Source: Polyangiaceae bacterium (GTDB lineage: Bacteria; Myxococcota_A; Polyangia; Polyangiales; Polyangiaceae). Taken from it: a DNA stretch of 34,001 nt. A model generated the notes under the pieces. That model was given only the letters and a program-made list of their open reading frames with translations. It was not told where the DNA came from and searched no databases. The translations under genes were made by a program, and so were the position numbers. The stretch lies in assembly GCA_025937895.1 (NCBI GenBank), contig JAICQL010000070.1:1-34001 (forward strand), written 5' to 3'. Shown piece by piece: positions 1-6,860 of this stretch (the first letter of the stretch is position 1; each line of letters begins with the position of its first letter).

Positions 1-40
1 GCTGCTGGAGACAGAGCTGCTGGAGACAGAGCTGCTGGAA
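1..40. repeat. 15-nt tandem repeat at left edge
   Basis: The unit GCTGCTGGAGACAGA occurs twice in full and then as a third partial copy. Being 15 nt it keeps frame, and on the minus strand it encodes a PAALS linker in the GYF-domain protein. The array may continue beyond the window. Confidence 0.8.
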
Positions 41-395
41 ATGGCGCACCAACTGCGCCAGATGCACCCCGGGCGGACCGCGCTGACCTCGCCCCGCGCA
101 GCTCCTCCACGTCGCGGATGGCGCGCCAGTTCTTCATTCCCTGGCGCCATACCAGGGTGCGCCCGTTCACGAGCTGCGAGCCATGCAGGGCCGCCAGCAG
201 CTCCTCGCCTGACATCGACCGGCGATCGAAAGGAGTGACCTGCACCAGCCAGCTCGGTGGTGGAAGAGGCGTCTCGAACAGGCAAGTCGGCGCGTCATCG
301 CTCTCGCGGTACGCTGCCAGCCCGGGGCCAGCGACGTCTGCCATCGGCAGCTCACCTCGCTCCACTCGAGTCTGCTCGTAACTGTCGTGGCTCAC
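1..395 (-). CDS. GYF-type (GYF_2/DUF4339-like) domain protein, partial (3' end beyond window)
   Basis: This frame is open from a GTG at 393-395 to the left edge, with no stop in the window, so about 131 N-terminal residues are visible. A strong GAGGGGAG ribosome binding site lies just upstream of the GTG. Residues about 50-105 match the GYF_2 pattern: a W-L-V start, a G-E-E-L-L helix start, then T-L-V-W-R-Q-G-M and N-W-R-A-I with V-E-E-L. These domains usually bind peptides or act as envelope or regulatory adaptors in myxobacteria; the partner here is unknown. After the domain the protein becomes Ala/Pro/Ser-rich and enters a PAALS repeat that continues out of the window. It has the same orientation as the channel operon to its right but is separated from it by about 160 nt, so it is probably transcribed separately. 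Confidence 0.72.
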   Translation of the reverse strand, partial: MSHDSYEQTRVERGELPMADVAGPGLAAYRESDDAPTCLFETPLPPPSWLVQVTPFDRRSMSGEELLAALHGSQLVNGRTLVWRQGMKNWRAIRDVEELRGARSARSARGASGAVGAPFPAALSPAALSPA

Positions 396-557
396 CGCGC
401 GACTCCCCTCGACCTCGTTAGAATACGGCGAGACGGCCGCTGCGTCGACGCCAGCGCAGAGCGCGAAGCGACGCCTTGAAGAGAACGTGCGGGTGAGGTC
501 GCGAACGGCGAGCGGAGCCGCACGTCGCCGTGACACCTCGACAGGGCGCTGGTGTGG
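396..557 (-). promoter_or_regulatory. Intergenic region with candidate promoter for the GYF-domain gene
   Basis: These 162 nt lie between the GTG start at 395 and the stop of the small Cys-rich gene at 558. Read on the minus strand, a TATTCT element about 25-30 nt before the start is preceded at 17 nt by TCGACG, a weak sigma70-like pair. No coding signal was found in the interval. The promoter call is tentative. Confidence 0.25.
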
Positions 558-878
558 TCACGCCGGGGGCGGTGTCACTCTGGCAGCCACTCGGCCCTCG
601 CTCGCGCTGCACGCCTGCGCCGCGCGCTGCAGCCACAGCGCCGGATCGCGGCGGTGGTAGGGGTGCTCCGCCGGCTCGATGTGAGCGAGGAAGTGATCGC
701 AGATCACTGCCTGACGCGCGGCCACGATCCCGAGGCCGAGCAGAGCACGAGCTCCGCCCAGCGGGGCGGCGCGCTCTGCGCTGGCGCAATGGCTGCGGGC
801 CGGGCAGTCATCGCTGGAGGATGCCGGCGGCACCTCGGGGTCGCATTGCGGGCAGACGCGACGCGCGGGGCGCCTCAA
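558..878 (-). CDS. Small Cys-rich hypothetical protein, coupled to the SGNH-like gene
   Basis: This predicted 106-residue protein is not a family I recognise. Its ATG at 876-878 overlaps the stop of the upstream SGNH-like gene as ATGA, the usual sign of translational coupling. Third codon positions are mostly G or C, as expected for a real gene here. The N-terminus has CPQC at residues 9-12, then C-P-A-R-S-H-C, so up to four cysteines could form a zinc ribbon or disulfides. A moderately hydrophobic A-L-L-G-L-G-I-V-A-A stretch follows, then a His-rich part (D-H-F-L-A-H, Y-H-R-R-D). It is the last gene of the MotA/MotB-like operon and may be an accessory factor. The alternative is a fortuitous reading frame; the overlap and codon use argue against that. 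Confidence 0.5.
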   Translation of the reverse strand: MRRPARRVCPQCDPEVPPASSSDDCPARSHCASAERAAPLGGARALLGLGIVAARQAVICDHFLAHIEPAEHPYHRRDPALWLQRAAQACSASEGRVAARVTPPPA

Positions 879-1762
879 CGCGCCGGCTGCTCGAGCAGTC
901 GTTGCGCCAGCAGCGAGACGCTGATGGTGAGCGCCTCGTAGCCGAGGGGCGTGGGCTCGCCATCGTCGTTCAGCATGCCCGGGGTGAGGCTGCCGTCGGG
1001 TTCCAGGAACACGCCGCCCACGTCCGCGAACGTCACCCGTGCGGCGCTGGCGAGCGCGCCCAGCTCGCGGTTGGTGGCGTCGCTGGCGGCGCGCAGCGGA
1101 TCTGCCGGGCTCTGCCCCGCGGGCAAGAGCCCGAGCAGCAGCACTGCGCTGCCCGGCAGGCGCTCACCCAGCTGCTCGAGCAGTGCGTCCACTCCGCGTG
1201 CGGTCTGCGCCGGGGTGAAGCCCTGCGCCAGGTTCTCGGTGCCCGCAGCCAGCACCACGAGCCGCGGGCTGAGCCCGTCGAGCGCGCCGTGTTCGACACG
1301 CCACAGCAGCTGCTGCGTCTGATCGCCGGGCAGCGCCAGGTTGAGCGGCTTGCGCTCGCGCCACTGCTTCTGAAAGGCGCGCGACCCATGCCAGCCATCG
1401 GCCAGGCTGCCACCGAGCAGCACCAGCTGCGCCGAGCTGCGGCCGCTCGCTCTCAGCAGCGCGTCGTGCCGCTCGCGCCAGTGTGGACCTAGCGGGCCTT
1501 CGGGCGGCGCCTCGCTCGCCAGGTCCGCGCGGCGCTCGGGCGGGCCCGGTGTTGCAGGCGGTGAAACGGAGGTGGGCGGGGCGGGCGCCGGGGGCGACTG
1601 CGCCGGGGGCGACTGCGCCGCGGGCGGGGCGCCCGCGCAGGCGAGGCCGAGCGCGGCGAGCCATGCCGCCAGCGGCGCCCGCGTCACCGCGCAGCGGCGC
1701 AGGGCGGCTCGGCCGTGAAGGGTCGAGCCGGGCAGTATCGAGCCGCGAGCCGCTACCGACAT
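875..1762 (-). CDS. SGNH/GDSL-hydrolase-fold lipoprotein, probably catalytically inactive
   Basis: The predicted 295-residue envelope protein starts at ATG 1762, 7 nt after the MotB-like stop. A GTG at 1687 is a good alternative because it begins directly with a lipoprotein-like signal (A-P-L-A-A-W-L-A-A-L-G-L-A-C). A Pro-rich linker follows, then an SGNH domain most like the PAF-acetylhydrolase type. Block I reads L-L-G-G-S-L-A-D-G-W, block II L-A-L-P-G-D-Q-T-Q-Q-L-L-W-R, block III A-A-G-T-E-N, and the C-terminal block D-D-G-E-P-T-P-L-G-Y. The nucleophile Ser (about S119) is kept. The GDS aspartate is Gly, the GxN asparagine is Glu (about E176), and the catalytic His of DxxH is Glu (about E269). 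This suggests a ligand-binding pseudoenzyme. It may work with the MotA/MotB-like proteins encoded just upstream. Confidence 0.8.
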   Translation of the reverse strand: MSVAARGSILPGSTLHGRAALRRCAVTRAPLAAWLAALGLACAGAPPAAQSPPAQSPPAPAPPTSVSPPATPGPPERRADLASEAPPEGPLGPHWRERHDALLRASGRSSAQLVLLGGSLADGWHGSRAFQKQWRERKPLNLALPGDQTQQLLWRVEHGALDGLSPRLVVLAAGTENLAQGFTPAQTARGVDALLEQLGERLPGSAVLLLGLLPAGQSPADPLRAASDATNRELGALASAARVTFADVGGVFLEPDGSLTPGMLNDDGEPTPLGYEALTISVSLLAQRLLEQPAR

Positions 1763-1769
1763 GTGCGGC

Positions 1770-2744
1770 TCAGGGTGTGGCAGGCGGCGGCACTGCGCCG
1801 GCTCCTGCGGCGCCACCCGGCGCCGGCGCCGGCGCAACGGGGGCGGCTCCGGTCTGGGCCTCGGCCAGGTTCTCGGTGTATTCGTCGATCACCTTGCGTA
1901 CGTTGGCGTCCTTCAGCACCAGCGACAGCTCGATGCGGCGGTTCTGCTCGTACGCCTCCTCCGTGTTACCCGGATTGAGCGGGCGAAACTTGGAGTAGGA
2001 GCTGGCAGCGAAGAAGCTGCCGTAGCTCTGCTCCAGCCGCGGGTTGGTCTCGAACAGGTAGTTGAGCACAGCGCTGGCGCGCTTGGCCGCCAGATCGAAG
2101 TTGTACGCGGAGGAGCCGCGCTCGTCGGTGTGCCCCTGCACCACCATGGCGTCGATGTTCTCGCGCACCTGCTCGTCCTTCAGCACGTTCTCCAGCGCCA
2201 GGGCCAGGGTGCCCAGCAAGGCCAGCCCTTCGGGCTTCAGCTCGTACGAGCTGGACTCGAACACCACCCCCTCGTTGATCACGATGTTGCCGTTGTCCCC
2301 GATGCGCACCAGCGGCGTGCCCTGCTTGGTCACGGTACCCAGCTCCAGCTCCAGGGCGCGCTTGACCCGCTCCAGCACGTCCACGCGCAGGAGCGCGATG
2401 CCGCTCAGCCGTGCGCGCAGCGCGGCCAGCTCCAGCGCGCTGGCGGCGATCACCTGCTGCTGATCGGCCACGTCTTTCTCGGAGCGCGCCAGGCGCGCCT
2501 GGCCCGCCTCGATCTCCAGGCGGGTGCGCGAGAGATCGGCCTCCAGCAGGCGCAGCTTGCGCTCGGAGGTCTGGATCTGCGCCTCGAACGCCGCCAGCCG
2601 GCGGCTGCTGACCAGATCCCGCACGTAGCTGAGCAACACCAGCGCGAAGAAGATCAGCGCGATGGTGGAGGTGACGTCGGCGAAGGACGGCCAGATGTCC
2701 CCCAGGTTCGAGTCATCCGAGACCAGGCGGCGGCGGTTTCTCAT
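1770..2744 (-). CDS. MotB/OmpA-family inner-membrane protein (ZorB-like stator subunit)
   Basis: This 324-residue protein is predicted to pair with the channel protein encoded immediately upstream. The N-terminus is cytoplasmic, then comes one membrane segment (about residues 22-42) containing W-P-S-F-A-D-V-T-S-T. Asp23 is at the position of the proton-carrying Asp of MotB, ExbD and ZorB proteins. A long coiled coil (about 50-120) leads to a C-terminal OmpA-like peptidoglycan-binding domain (about 150-285). That domain has V-F-E-S-S-S-Y-E-L-K, the hallmark G-H-T-D-E-R-G, then L-A-A-K-R-A and N-R-R-I-E-L. The tail is Ala/Pro-rich. A GAAGGGAG ribosome site precedes the ATG, and the gap to the previous gene is 14 nt. 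The pair could drive envelope work from proton flow. The Zorya proteins ZorC and ZorD are not encoded nearby. Confidence 0.88.
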   Translation of the reverse strand: MRNRRRLVSDDSNLGDIWPSFADVTSTIALIFFALVLLSYVRDLVSSRRLAAFEAQIQTSERKLRLLEADLSRTRLEIEAGQARLARSEKDVADQQQVIAASALELAALRARLSGIALLRVDVLERVKRALELELGTVTKQGTPLVRIGDNGNIVINEGVVFESSSYELKPEGLALLGTLALALENVLKDEQVRENIDAMVVQGHTDERGSSAYNFDLAAKRASAVLNYLFETNPRLEQSYGSFFAASSYSKFRPLNPGNTEEAYEQNRRIELSLVLKDANVRKVIDEYTENLAEAQTGAAPVAPAPAPGGAAGAGAVPPPATP

Positions 2745-2758
2745 CCGGGCGGCTCCCT

Positions 2759-3733
2759 TCAGTTGCGCGGGCCGCCGCGCTGGCTGGCCTGAGCTTTGAG
2801 CACCTCGCTCAGGTCGGCGAAGCTCAGGCTCATGCGCTGCACGTTGTCCTTGAGGTGCAGGTTGAACTCGCGGAAGTCACGCGTGGTGGTGGCGAAGGTG
2901 GAGAGAGCGGACTCGAAGCGGGTGATCGTCCCCTCCAGCTGATTCACCGACTGGCCAAAGCTGTCCAGCATCTGCGCCAGAGCCCGCGCCTCGCGCGCCG
3001 GCAGCGCGCCCGCCACCGCGCCCGCGCCATCTGCCGCCAGGCCCGGCGCGCGCCCCAGCTCCGCGCCCAGCATCCGCTCCAGGTAGGTCTCGATCTGCAG
3101 CATCAGCGCGGTGCGCGCGCTGGCGATGTTCAACAGCACGTTGAGCAGGGTGAGCAGGATGGCCGCGGCGATGCCCGCGAGCGAGCTGGTGAAGGCCACG
3201 GACATGCCGGCGAGCGTGTCGGTGAGGCCCACGGTCAGCGCCTGCGTGATGTCGACCGTGCCCGAGTCGGCAGCGAGCAGGCGCACCAGCTTGCCGACGG
3301 ACAGGCTGAGCCCGTAGAACGTGCCCACCAGGCCCAGGATGATGACCAGGCCGGTGGAGGCGCGCACGAAGCGCTCACCCAGCAGCGCGCCGCGCATTTG
3401 CTGCTGCAGGTGGTGCTCGATGATGGCCTGGATGTTGGGGTTGCCGCCGGCGCGGGTACGCTCGCTCGCCTCCTGCACGATCAGCCGCAAGAGCGGCGTC
3501 TCGAACGGCACCACACCGCCCTTTTCGCTCAGATCAGAGGCGATGCGCGCGTAGCGCGCGCGCACCCCCAGGGTGGTGAGCAAGCTCACCACGAAGCACG
3601 CGACGATGGCCGCGACCACGACGTAGCCGCGCACGTCGAGGGTGGCCACCTCTCCGAAAATTCCGCCCTGCGCCACGCCTTGCGCCACGCTCTGCGCGGT
3701 GCCTTGCGCCGCGCTCTGCACCGAGACCTGCAT
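2759..3733 (-). CDS. MotA/TolQ/ExbB-family proton channel protein (ZorA-like)
   Basis: This 324-residue inner-membrane protein is predicted to be the channel ring subunit for the MotB-like protein next to it. The ATG at 3731-3733 follows an AAGGAG ribosome site with 5-nt spacing; longer in-frame starts exist but lack such a site. The N-terminus has a degenerate four-residue repeat (AQG/AQS types). A first membrane segment (V-V-V-A-A-I-V-A-C-F-V-V-S-L-L) and a cytoplasmic loop follow. Then come the family's paired segments: L-V-I-I-L-G-L-V-G-T-F-Y-G-L and L-A-G-M-S-V-A-F-T-S-S-L-A-G-I-A-A-A-I-L-L. The C-terminus is a helical or coiled region (about 235-320). It lacks the very long cytoplasmic tail of ZorA, so it may belong to a different motor-like system. 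It is the first gene of the minus-strand operon. Confidence 0.88.
   Translation of the reverse strand: MQVSVQSAAQGTAQSVAQGVAQGGIFGEVATLDVRGYVVVAAIVACFVVSLLTTLGVRARYARIASDLSEKGGVVPFETPLLRLIVQEASERTRAGGNPNIQAIIEHHLQQQMRGALLGERFVRASTGLVIILGLVGTFYGLSLSVGKLVRLLAADSGTVDITQALTVGLTDTLAGMSVAFTSSLAGIAAAILLTLLNVLLNIASARTALMLQIETYLERMLGAELGRAPGLAADGAGAVAGALPAREARALAQMLDSFGQSVNQLEGTITRFESALSTFATTTRDFREFNLHLKDNVQRMSLSFADLSEVLKAQASQRGGPRN
3670..3717. repeat. 12-nt imperfect tandem repeat in the MotA-like gene
   Basis: Four imperfect 12-nt units of the type TGCGCCACGCTC or TGCGCCACGCCT lie in the 5' end of the MotA-like gene. They encode an xAQG/xAQS repeat on the minus strand. The unit length keeps frame. 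Confidence 0.65.
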
Positions 3734-3990
3734 CACTGCTCCTTGCCGCCGCTCGGGGTGTCCCCCATCCACCGCGGGGAGGCAACTTTCGGCGGAAAAG
3801 GCGCGCCGTGTCAGAGGATCTGGGCCCTGCTCGGCTGCGGGCGCGCTCCGGCGGAGCGCTGACCCGGAGCCGTCAAGCCACTGACGGTCTCGCCGCGGCA
3901 AGCGCGCAGACGCGTTGCGGCGCTCTGACGTTTCCGTCGCGAGGCGGCTCGCCGGGGCTGGTATGCGGGTTGCTAGCGCAGGCTGGCATC
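3734..3990. promoter_or_regulatory. Divergent intergenic region between channel operon and pse operon, with two dyads
   Basis: This 257-nt gap separates the MotA-like start from the Maf-like start, so it should contain both operon promoters. Two perfect inverted repeats are visible. GCGCTCC-GGC-GGAGCGC spans 3843-3859, and CCGTCA-AGCCAC-TGACGG spans 3870-3887. They could be operators or leader hairpins. A plus-strand frame is open from 3808 through here into the Maf-like gene, so part of the region may instead be coding. No convincing -35/-10 pair was found. Confidence 0.45.
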
Positions 3991-5655
3991 ATGCTGTCCA
4001 TCGCGGAGGAGGCAGCCGCTAGCGAGCCGCTGAAGATTGATTTTGGTCCCGGCTGGGACCTGGGGCTCGACGCCCTGGTGCTCGCGGGGGAAGGAGCGCG
4101 GCTCACCCTCGATCACCTGCTCGCGCAGGGTCACCACCGCCTGCTCGTCTACCTGCCCGAGAGCAGCACGGAGCGGCCGGATCCGCGGGTGCACACGGTG
4201 CGCTCACAATCGGAGCTGTGGCTGGGGCTGCTCAGCCTCACTCCGGCGCCGCGCAACGTGATCCTGCGCCGGGTGCCGGGTGGCGGCATCTCGAGCGAAC
4301 TGCACCGCGCACTGGGCAACACCATCCAGGAGCTGGCCTTCAACCGTGCGACCGCGGCGGAGAAGGGCGAGACCTGGGTGCGCAACTGCCTGCGCAACAT
4401 GCGCCACCTCGCCGCGCGGCCCGCCATCGGCGTGCTGAAGGGCGCCTTCGCCGGACGGCCTTGCGTGATCGTCTCCGCCGGCCCTTCGCTGTCCAAGAAC
4501 ATCGAGCAGCTGCGCGAGCTCGCCGGGCGAGCGCTGATCATCGCCGGCAATCGCTCGGTCGCGCCGCTCCGGCACGCGGGCATCGCGCCGGATCTGGTGG
4601 TGGTCGCCGACCCCATCGACCTGCGCTACCAGCTGGGCAATGGCCAGCTCGACGGCGCCGGGGCGCTGGTGCTGGATCTGGTCGTGCACCCCGGCATGTA
4701 CGAGCTGGAGGCGCGCCGGCACTTCACGTACACGTCGGTGCAAGAGGTGCACGCCACCACGTTCGGGGCGCTGGGGCAGCCGGGCCTGCTGCGCGCCGGC
4801 GGCTCCGTGGCCACCACCTCGCTGGCTCTGGCGCTGGAGCTGGGCTGTGATCCGGTGCTGTTCGTCGGGCAGGACCTGGCCATCACCGGCGACCGCTACT
4901 ACGTGGAGACCGCGCTGGATGGGGCGGCGCGCGTCTCGGTGCGCGATGGGCTGGGCACGTTCGAGAACCTGAGCAATGACCTCATCAACGCGGTGCGAGA
5001 GTTGCACGGCGGGGTCGCCGAGTCGCGCAGGCCCGTGCAGTCATTCCTGCAGGTGCCGGGCTGGGATGGGCAGCCCGTGTACACCTCGCTGCAGTTTGAC
5101 CGCTACCGCCGCTGGCTGGAGAACAGGGCGGCGGAGCTGGGCGGCGCAGTGCGCGTGATCAACTGCACGGAGGGTGGCGCCTTCATCCAGAACATGGAGC
5201 ACATGACCCTGGCTCAGGCCGCAGCCGGGCTCGCTGCCACCCCGCTCGACGCCGGCGCCGTGCTGGACGTGGCGCTGGCCACCTTCAATGGCCGCAAGCA
5301 TGGCAAGCTGCTGGAGGCACAGATCGTGCGCATGCAGAAGGCGCTGAACTCGGCCGAGGCGGAGGTCACCCGCTGCGAGACCTTGGCCTCACAGCTGCGT
5401 ACCAAGCCGGTGGCCTTCAAGCAGCTCGACAAGGAAGAGAAGAAGCTGCGCGCGTCCCTGGCCCAGGTGCCCTTCGTCTCGGCCTGGTCCGGCATGGAGA
5501 TCGAGGCGGCGCAGCGCTGCTGCGCCAACGCCACCTCGCTGGAGGACACGGTGAGCGCCAGCCGCGCGCTGTACGCCATCGTCCGAAAATCGGCCCAGGC
5601 GGCGCGCCCGCTGCTGGCGGAGACGCTGCAACACGTGCGCAGGAGCGGAGCTTGA
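3991..5655 (+). CDS. Maf-type glycosyltransferase (DUF115 / MptE-like domain)
   Basis: The protein is predicted at 554 residues from ATG 3991; an upstream in-frame ATG at 3808 would add 61 low-complexity residues. Residues about 155-175 hold the family signature, C-V-I-V-S-A-G-P-S-L-S-K-N-I-E-Q-L. It is followed by A-L-I-I-A-G-N-R-S-V, P-D-L-V-V-V-A-D-P, and G-G-S-V-A-T-T-S-L-A-L-A-L-E-L-G with F-V-G-Q-D-L-A. Maf proteins transfer pseudaminic or legionaminic acid from CMP-sugars to Ser/Thr of flagellin. Five pseudaminic acid genes follow with overlapping stops and starts, so CMP-pseudaminic acid is the likely donor. No flagellin gene is in the window, and the acceptor could be another surface protein. 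The C-terminal about 150 residues are helical, with Lys/Glu-rich stretches. The stop overlaps the TTG start of pseC. Confidence 0.85.
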   Translation: MLSIAEEAAASEPLKIDFGPGWDLGLDALVLAGEGARLTLDHLLAQGHHRLLVYLPESSTERPDPRVHTVRSQSELWLGLLSLTPAPRNVILRRVPGGGISSELHRALGNTIQELAFNRATAAEKGETWVRNCLRNMRHLAARPAIGVLKGAFAGRPCVIVSAGPSLSKNIEQLRELAGRALIIAGNRSVAPLRHAGIAPDLVVVADPIDLRYQLGNGQLDGAGALVLDLVVHPGMYELEARRHFTYTSVQEVHATTFGALGQPGLLRAGGSVATTSLALALELGCDPVLFVGQDLAITGDRYYVETALDGAARVSVRDGLGTFENLSNDLINAVRELHGGVAESRRPVQSFLQVPGWDGQPVYTSLQFDRYRRWLENRAAELGGAVRVINCTEGGAFIQNMEHMTLAQAAAGLAATPLDAGAVLDVALATFNGRKHGKLLEAQIVRMQKALNSAEAEVTRCETLASQLRTKPVAFKQLDKEEKKLRASLAQVPFVSAWSGMEIEAAQRCCANATSLEDTVSASRALYAIVRKSAQAARPLLAETLQHVRRSGA

Positions 5656-6860
5656 GCGAGCGCCTGCACGAGCGCCTGCACTATGGCGCGCACCTGATCG
5701 ACGAGGCCGACATCGCGGCGGTGGTCGAGGCGCTGCGCTCGGAGCGCATCACCCAGGGCCCGCGCGTGGCCGAGCTGGAGGCCCGCCTCGCCCGCTGCAC
5801 GGGCGCGGCCCACGCCAGCGTGGTCAACAGCGGCACGGCGGCCCTGCACCTCGCCTACGCGGCGCTCGGGCTGGGCCCGGGTGACGAGATCATCACCTCA
5901 CCCATCACCTTCGTCGCCACCGCCAACGCAGCGCGCATGCTGGGCGCTGACGTGCGCTTCGCCGACGTCTGCCCCGACTCCGGCAATATCGACCCCGAGA
6001 GCGTGGCGCGGCTGGTCGGGCCACGGACGCGCGGCATCGTGCCCGTTCACTTTGCCGGGCTGCCCGCCGAGCTGCGGGAGCTGCGCCGCATCGCCGATCG
6101 CCACGGGCTCTGGATCGTGGAGGACGCTGCGCACGCGCTGGGCGCCGCGTACGAGCAGGAGCCGGTGGGCAGCGGGCGCTACAGCCAGGCGACCACCTTC
6201 AGCTTTCATCCCGTCAAGCACATCACCACCGGTGAGGGCGGCGCCGTGTGCACCAACGACGCGCGGCTGAAGCAAGCGGTGGACCGGCTGCGCGAGCACG
6301 GCCTGGTGCGTGCCCCGGCGCCGGGCTCCGGCGGCCACTTCGGCTATCAGCTCGACAGGCTCGGCTACAACTACCGCCTGTGCGATGTGATGTGCGCGCT
6401 CGGTATTTCACAGCTGGACAAGCTGCCGCGCTGGCTGGAGCGGCGCCGCGCGCTGGCCGCGCTGTATCGGGCGGAGCTGGCCGCGCTGGGCACGCCCTGG
6501 CTGACGCCGACGGCGAGCGGGTCTGAAGCGCAAGGCGGCGGCGCCAGGTTGCACGCTCAGCACCTGTTCAGCGTGCTGATCGACTTCGAGCGCGCCGGAG
6601 TCAGCCGCGCGCAGCTCATGACCGCGCTGGTGGAGCAGGGCATCGTGCCGATGGTCCACTACATCCCGGTCTGTGATCAGCCCTACTACGTCGAGCTGTA
6701 CGGCCGCGCCGGGTGCGAGCGGGCGCGAGCCTTTTACGAGCGCGAGCTGAGCCTGCCGCTGCACGCGCGCATGAACGACGAGGACGTGCGGCGAGTGGTG
6801 AGCGCCCTCGACAGCGCCCTCCGCGGGGGCGAGCCCACGGGCTCGAGAGTCAAACCATGA
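5652..6860 (+). CDS. pseC: UDP-4-amino-4,6-dideoxy-N-acetyl-beta-L-altrosamine transaminase
   Basis: PseC is a PLP-dependent DegT/DnrJ/EryC1-family aminotransferase that aminates C4 of the keto sugar made by PseB, using glutamate. The start is probably TTG 5652, overlapping the previous stop as TTGA and preceded by AGGAGCGGAG. The N-terminal Y-G-A-H-L-I-D-E-A-D-I-A-A-V-V and I-T-Q-G-P are typical of PseC. V-N-S-G-T-A-A-L-H-L-A holds the phosphate-binding region and E-D-A-A-H-A the PLP-ring Asp. F-S-F-H-P-V-K-H-I-T-T-G-E-G-G contains the Schiff-base lysine (about Lys189). The C-terminal half has Y-N-Y-R-L-C-D-V and V-H-Y-I-P-V, the family's substrate-side motifs. At 402 residues it has normal length. 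The ATGA junction with pseB indicates coupling. Confidence 0.9.
   Translation: MSERLHERLHYGAHLIDEADIAAVVEALRSERITQGPRVAELEARLARCTGAAHASVVNSGTAALHLAYAALGLGPGDEIITSPITFVATANAARMLGADVRFADVCPDSGNIDPESVARLVGPRTRGIVPVHFAGLPAELRELRRIADRHGLWIVEDAAHALGAAYEQEPVGSGRYSQATTFSFHPVKHITTGEGGAVCTNDARLKQAVDRLREHGLVRAPAPGSGGHFGYQLDRLGYNYRLCDVMCALGISQLDKLPRWLERRRALAALYRAELAALGTPWLTPTASGSEAQGGGARLHAQHLFSVLIDFERAGVSRAQLMTALVEQGIVPMVHYIPVCDQPYYVELYGRAGCERARAFYERELSLPLHARMNDEDVRRVVSALDSALRGGEPTGSRVKP

Noticed and set aside
530..1492. Long plus-strand open frame opposite the SGNH-like and Cys-rich genes.
   Set aside because: It is Arg/Ala/Gln-rich without domain signals and mirrors genes supported by motifs and overlaps on the minus strand.
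1770..3733. A Zorya anti-phage system (ZorA/ZorB).
   Set aside because: The pair has the right general architecture, but no ZorC, ZorD or ZorE candidate is adjacent and the MotA-like protein lacks the long ZorA tail. The neighbours are an SGNH-like lipoprotein and a Cys-rich protein instead.
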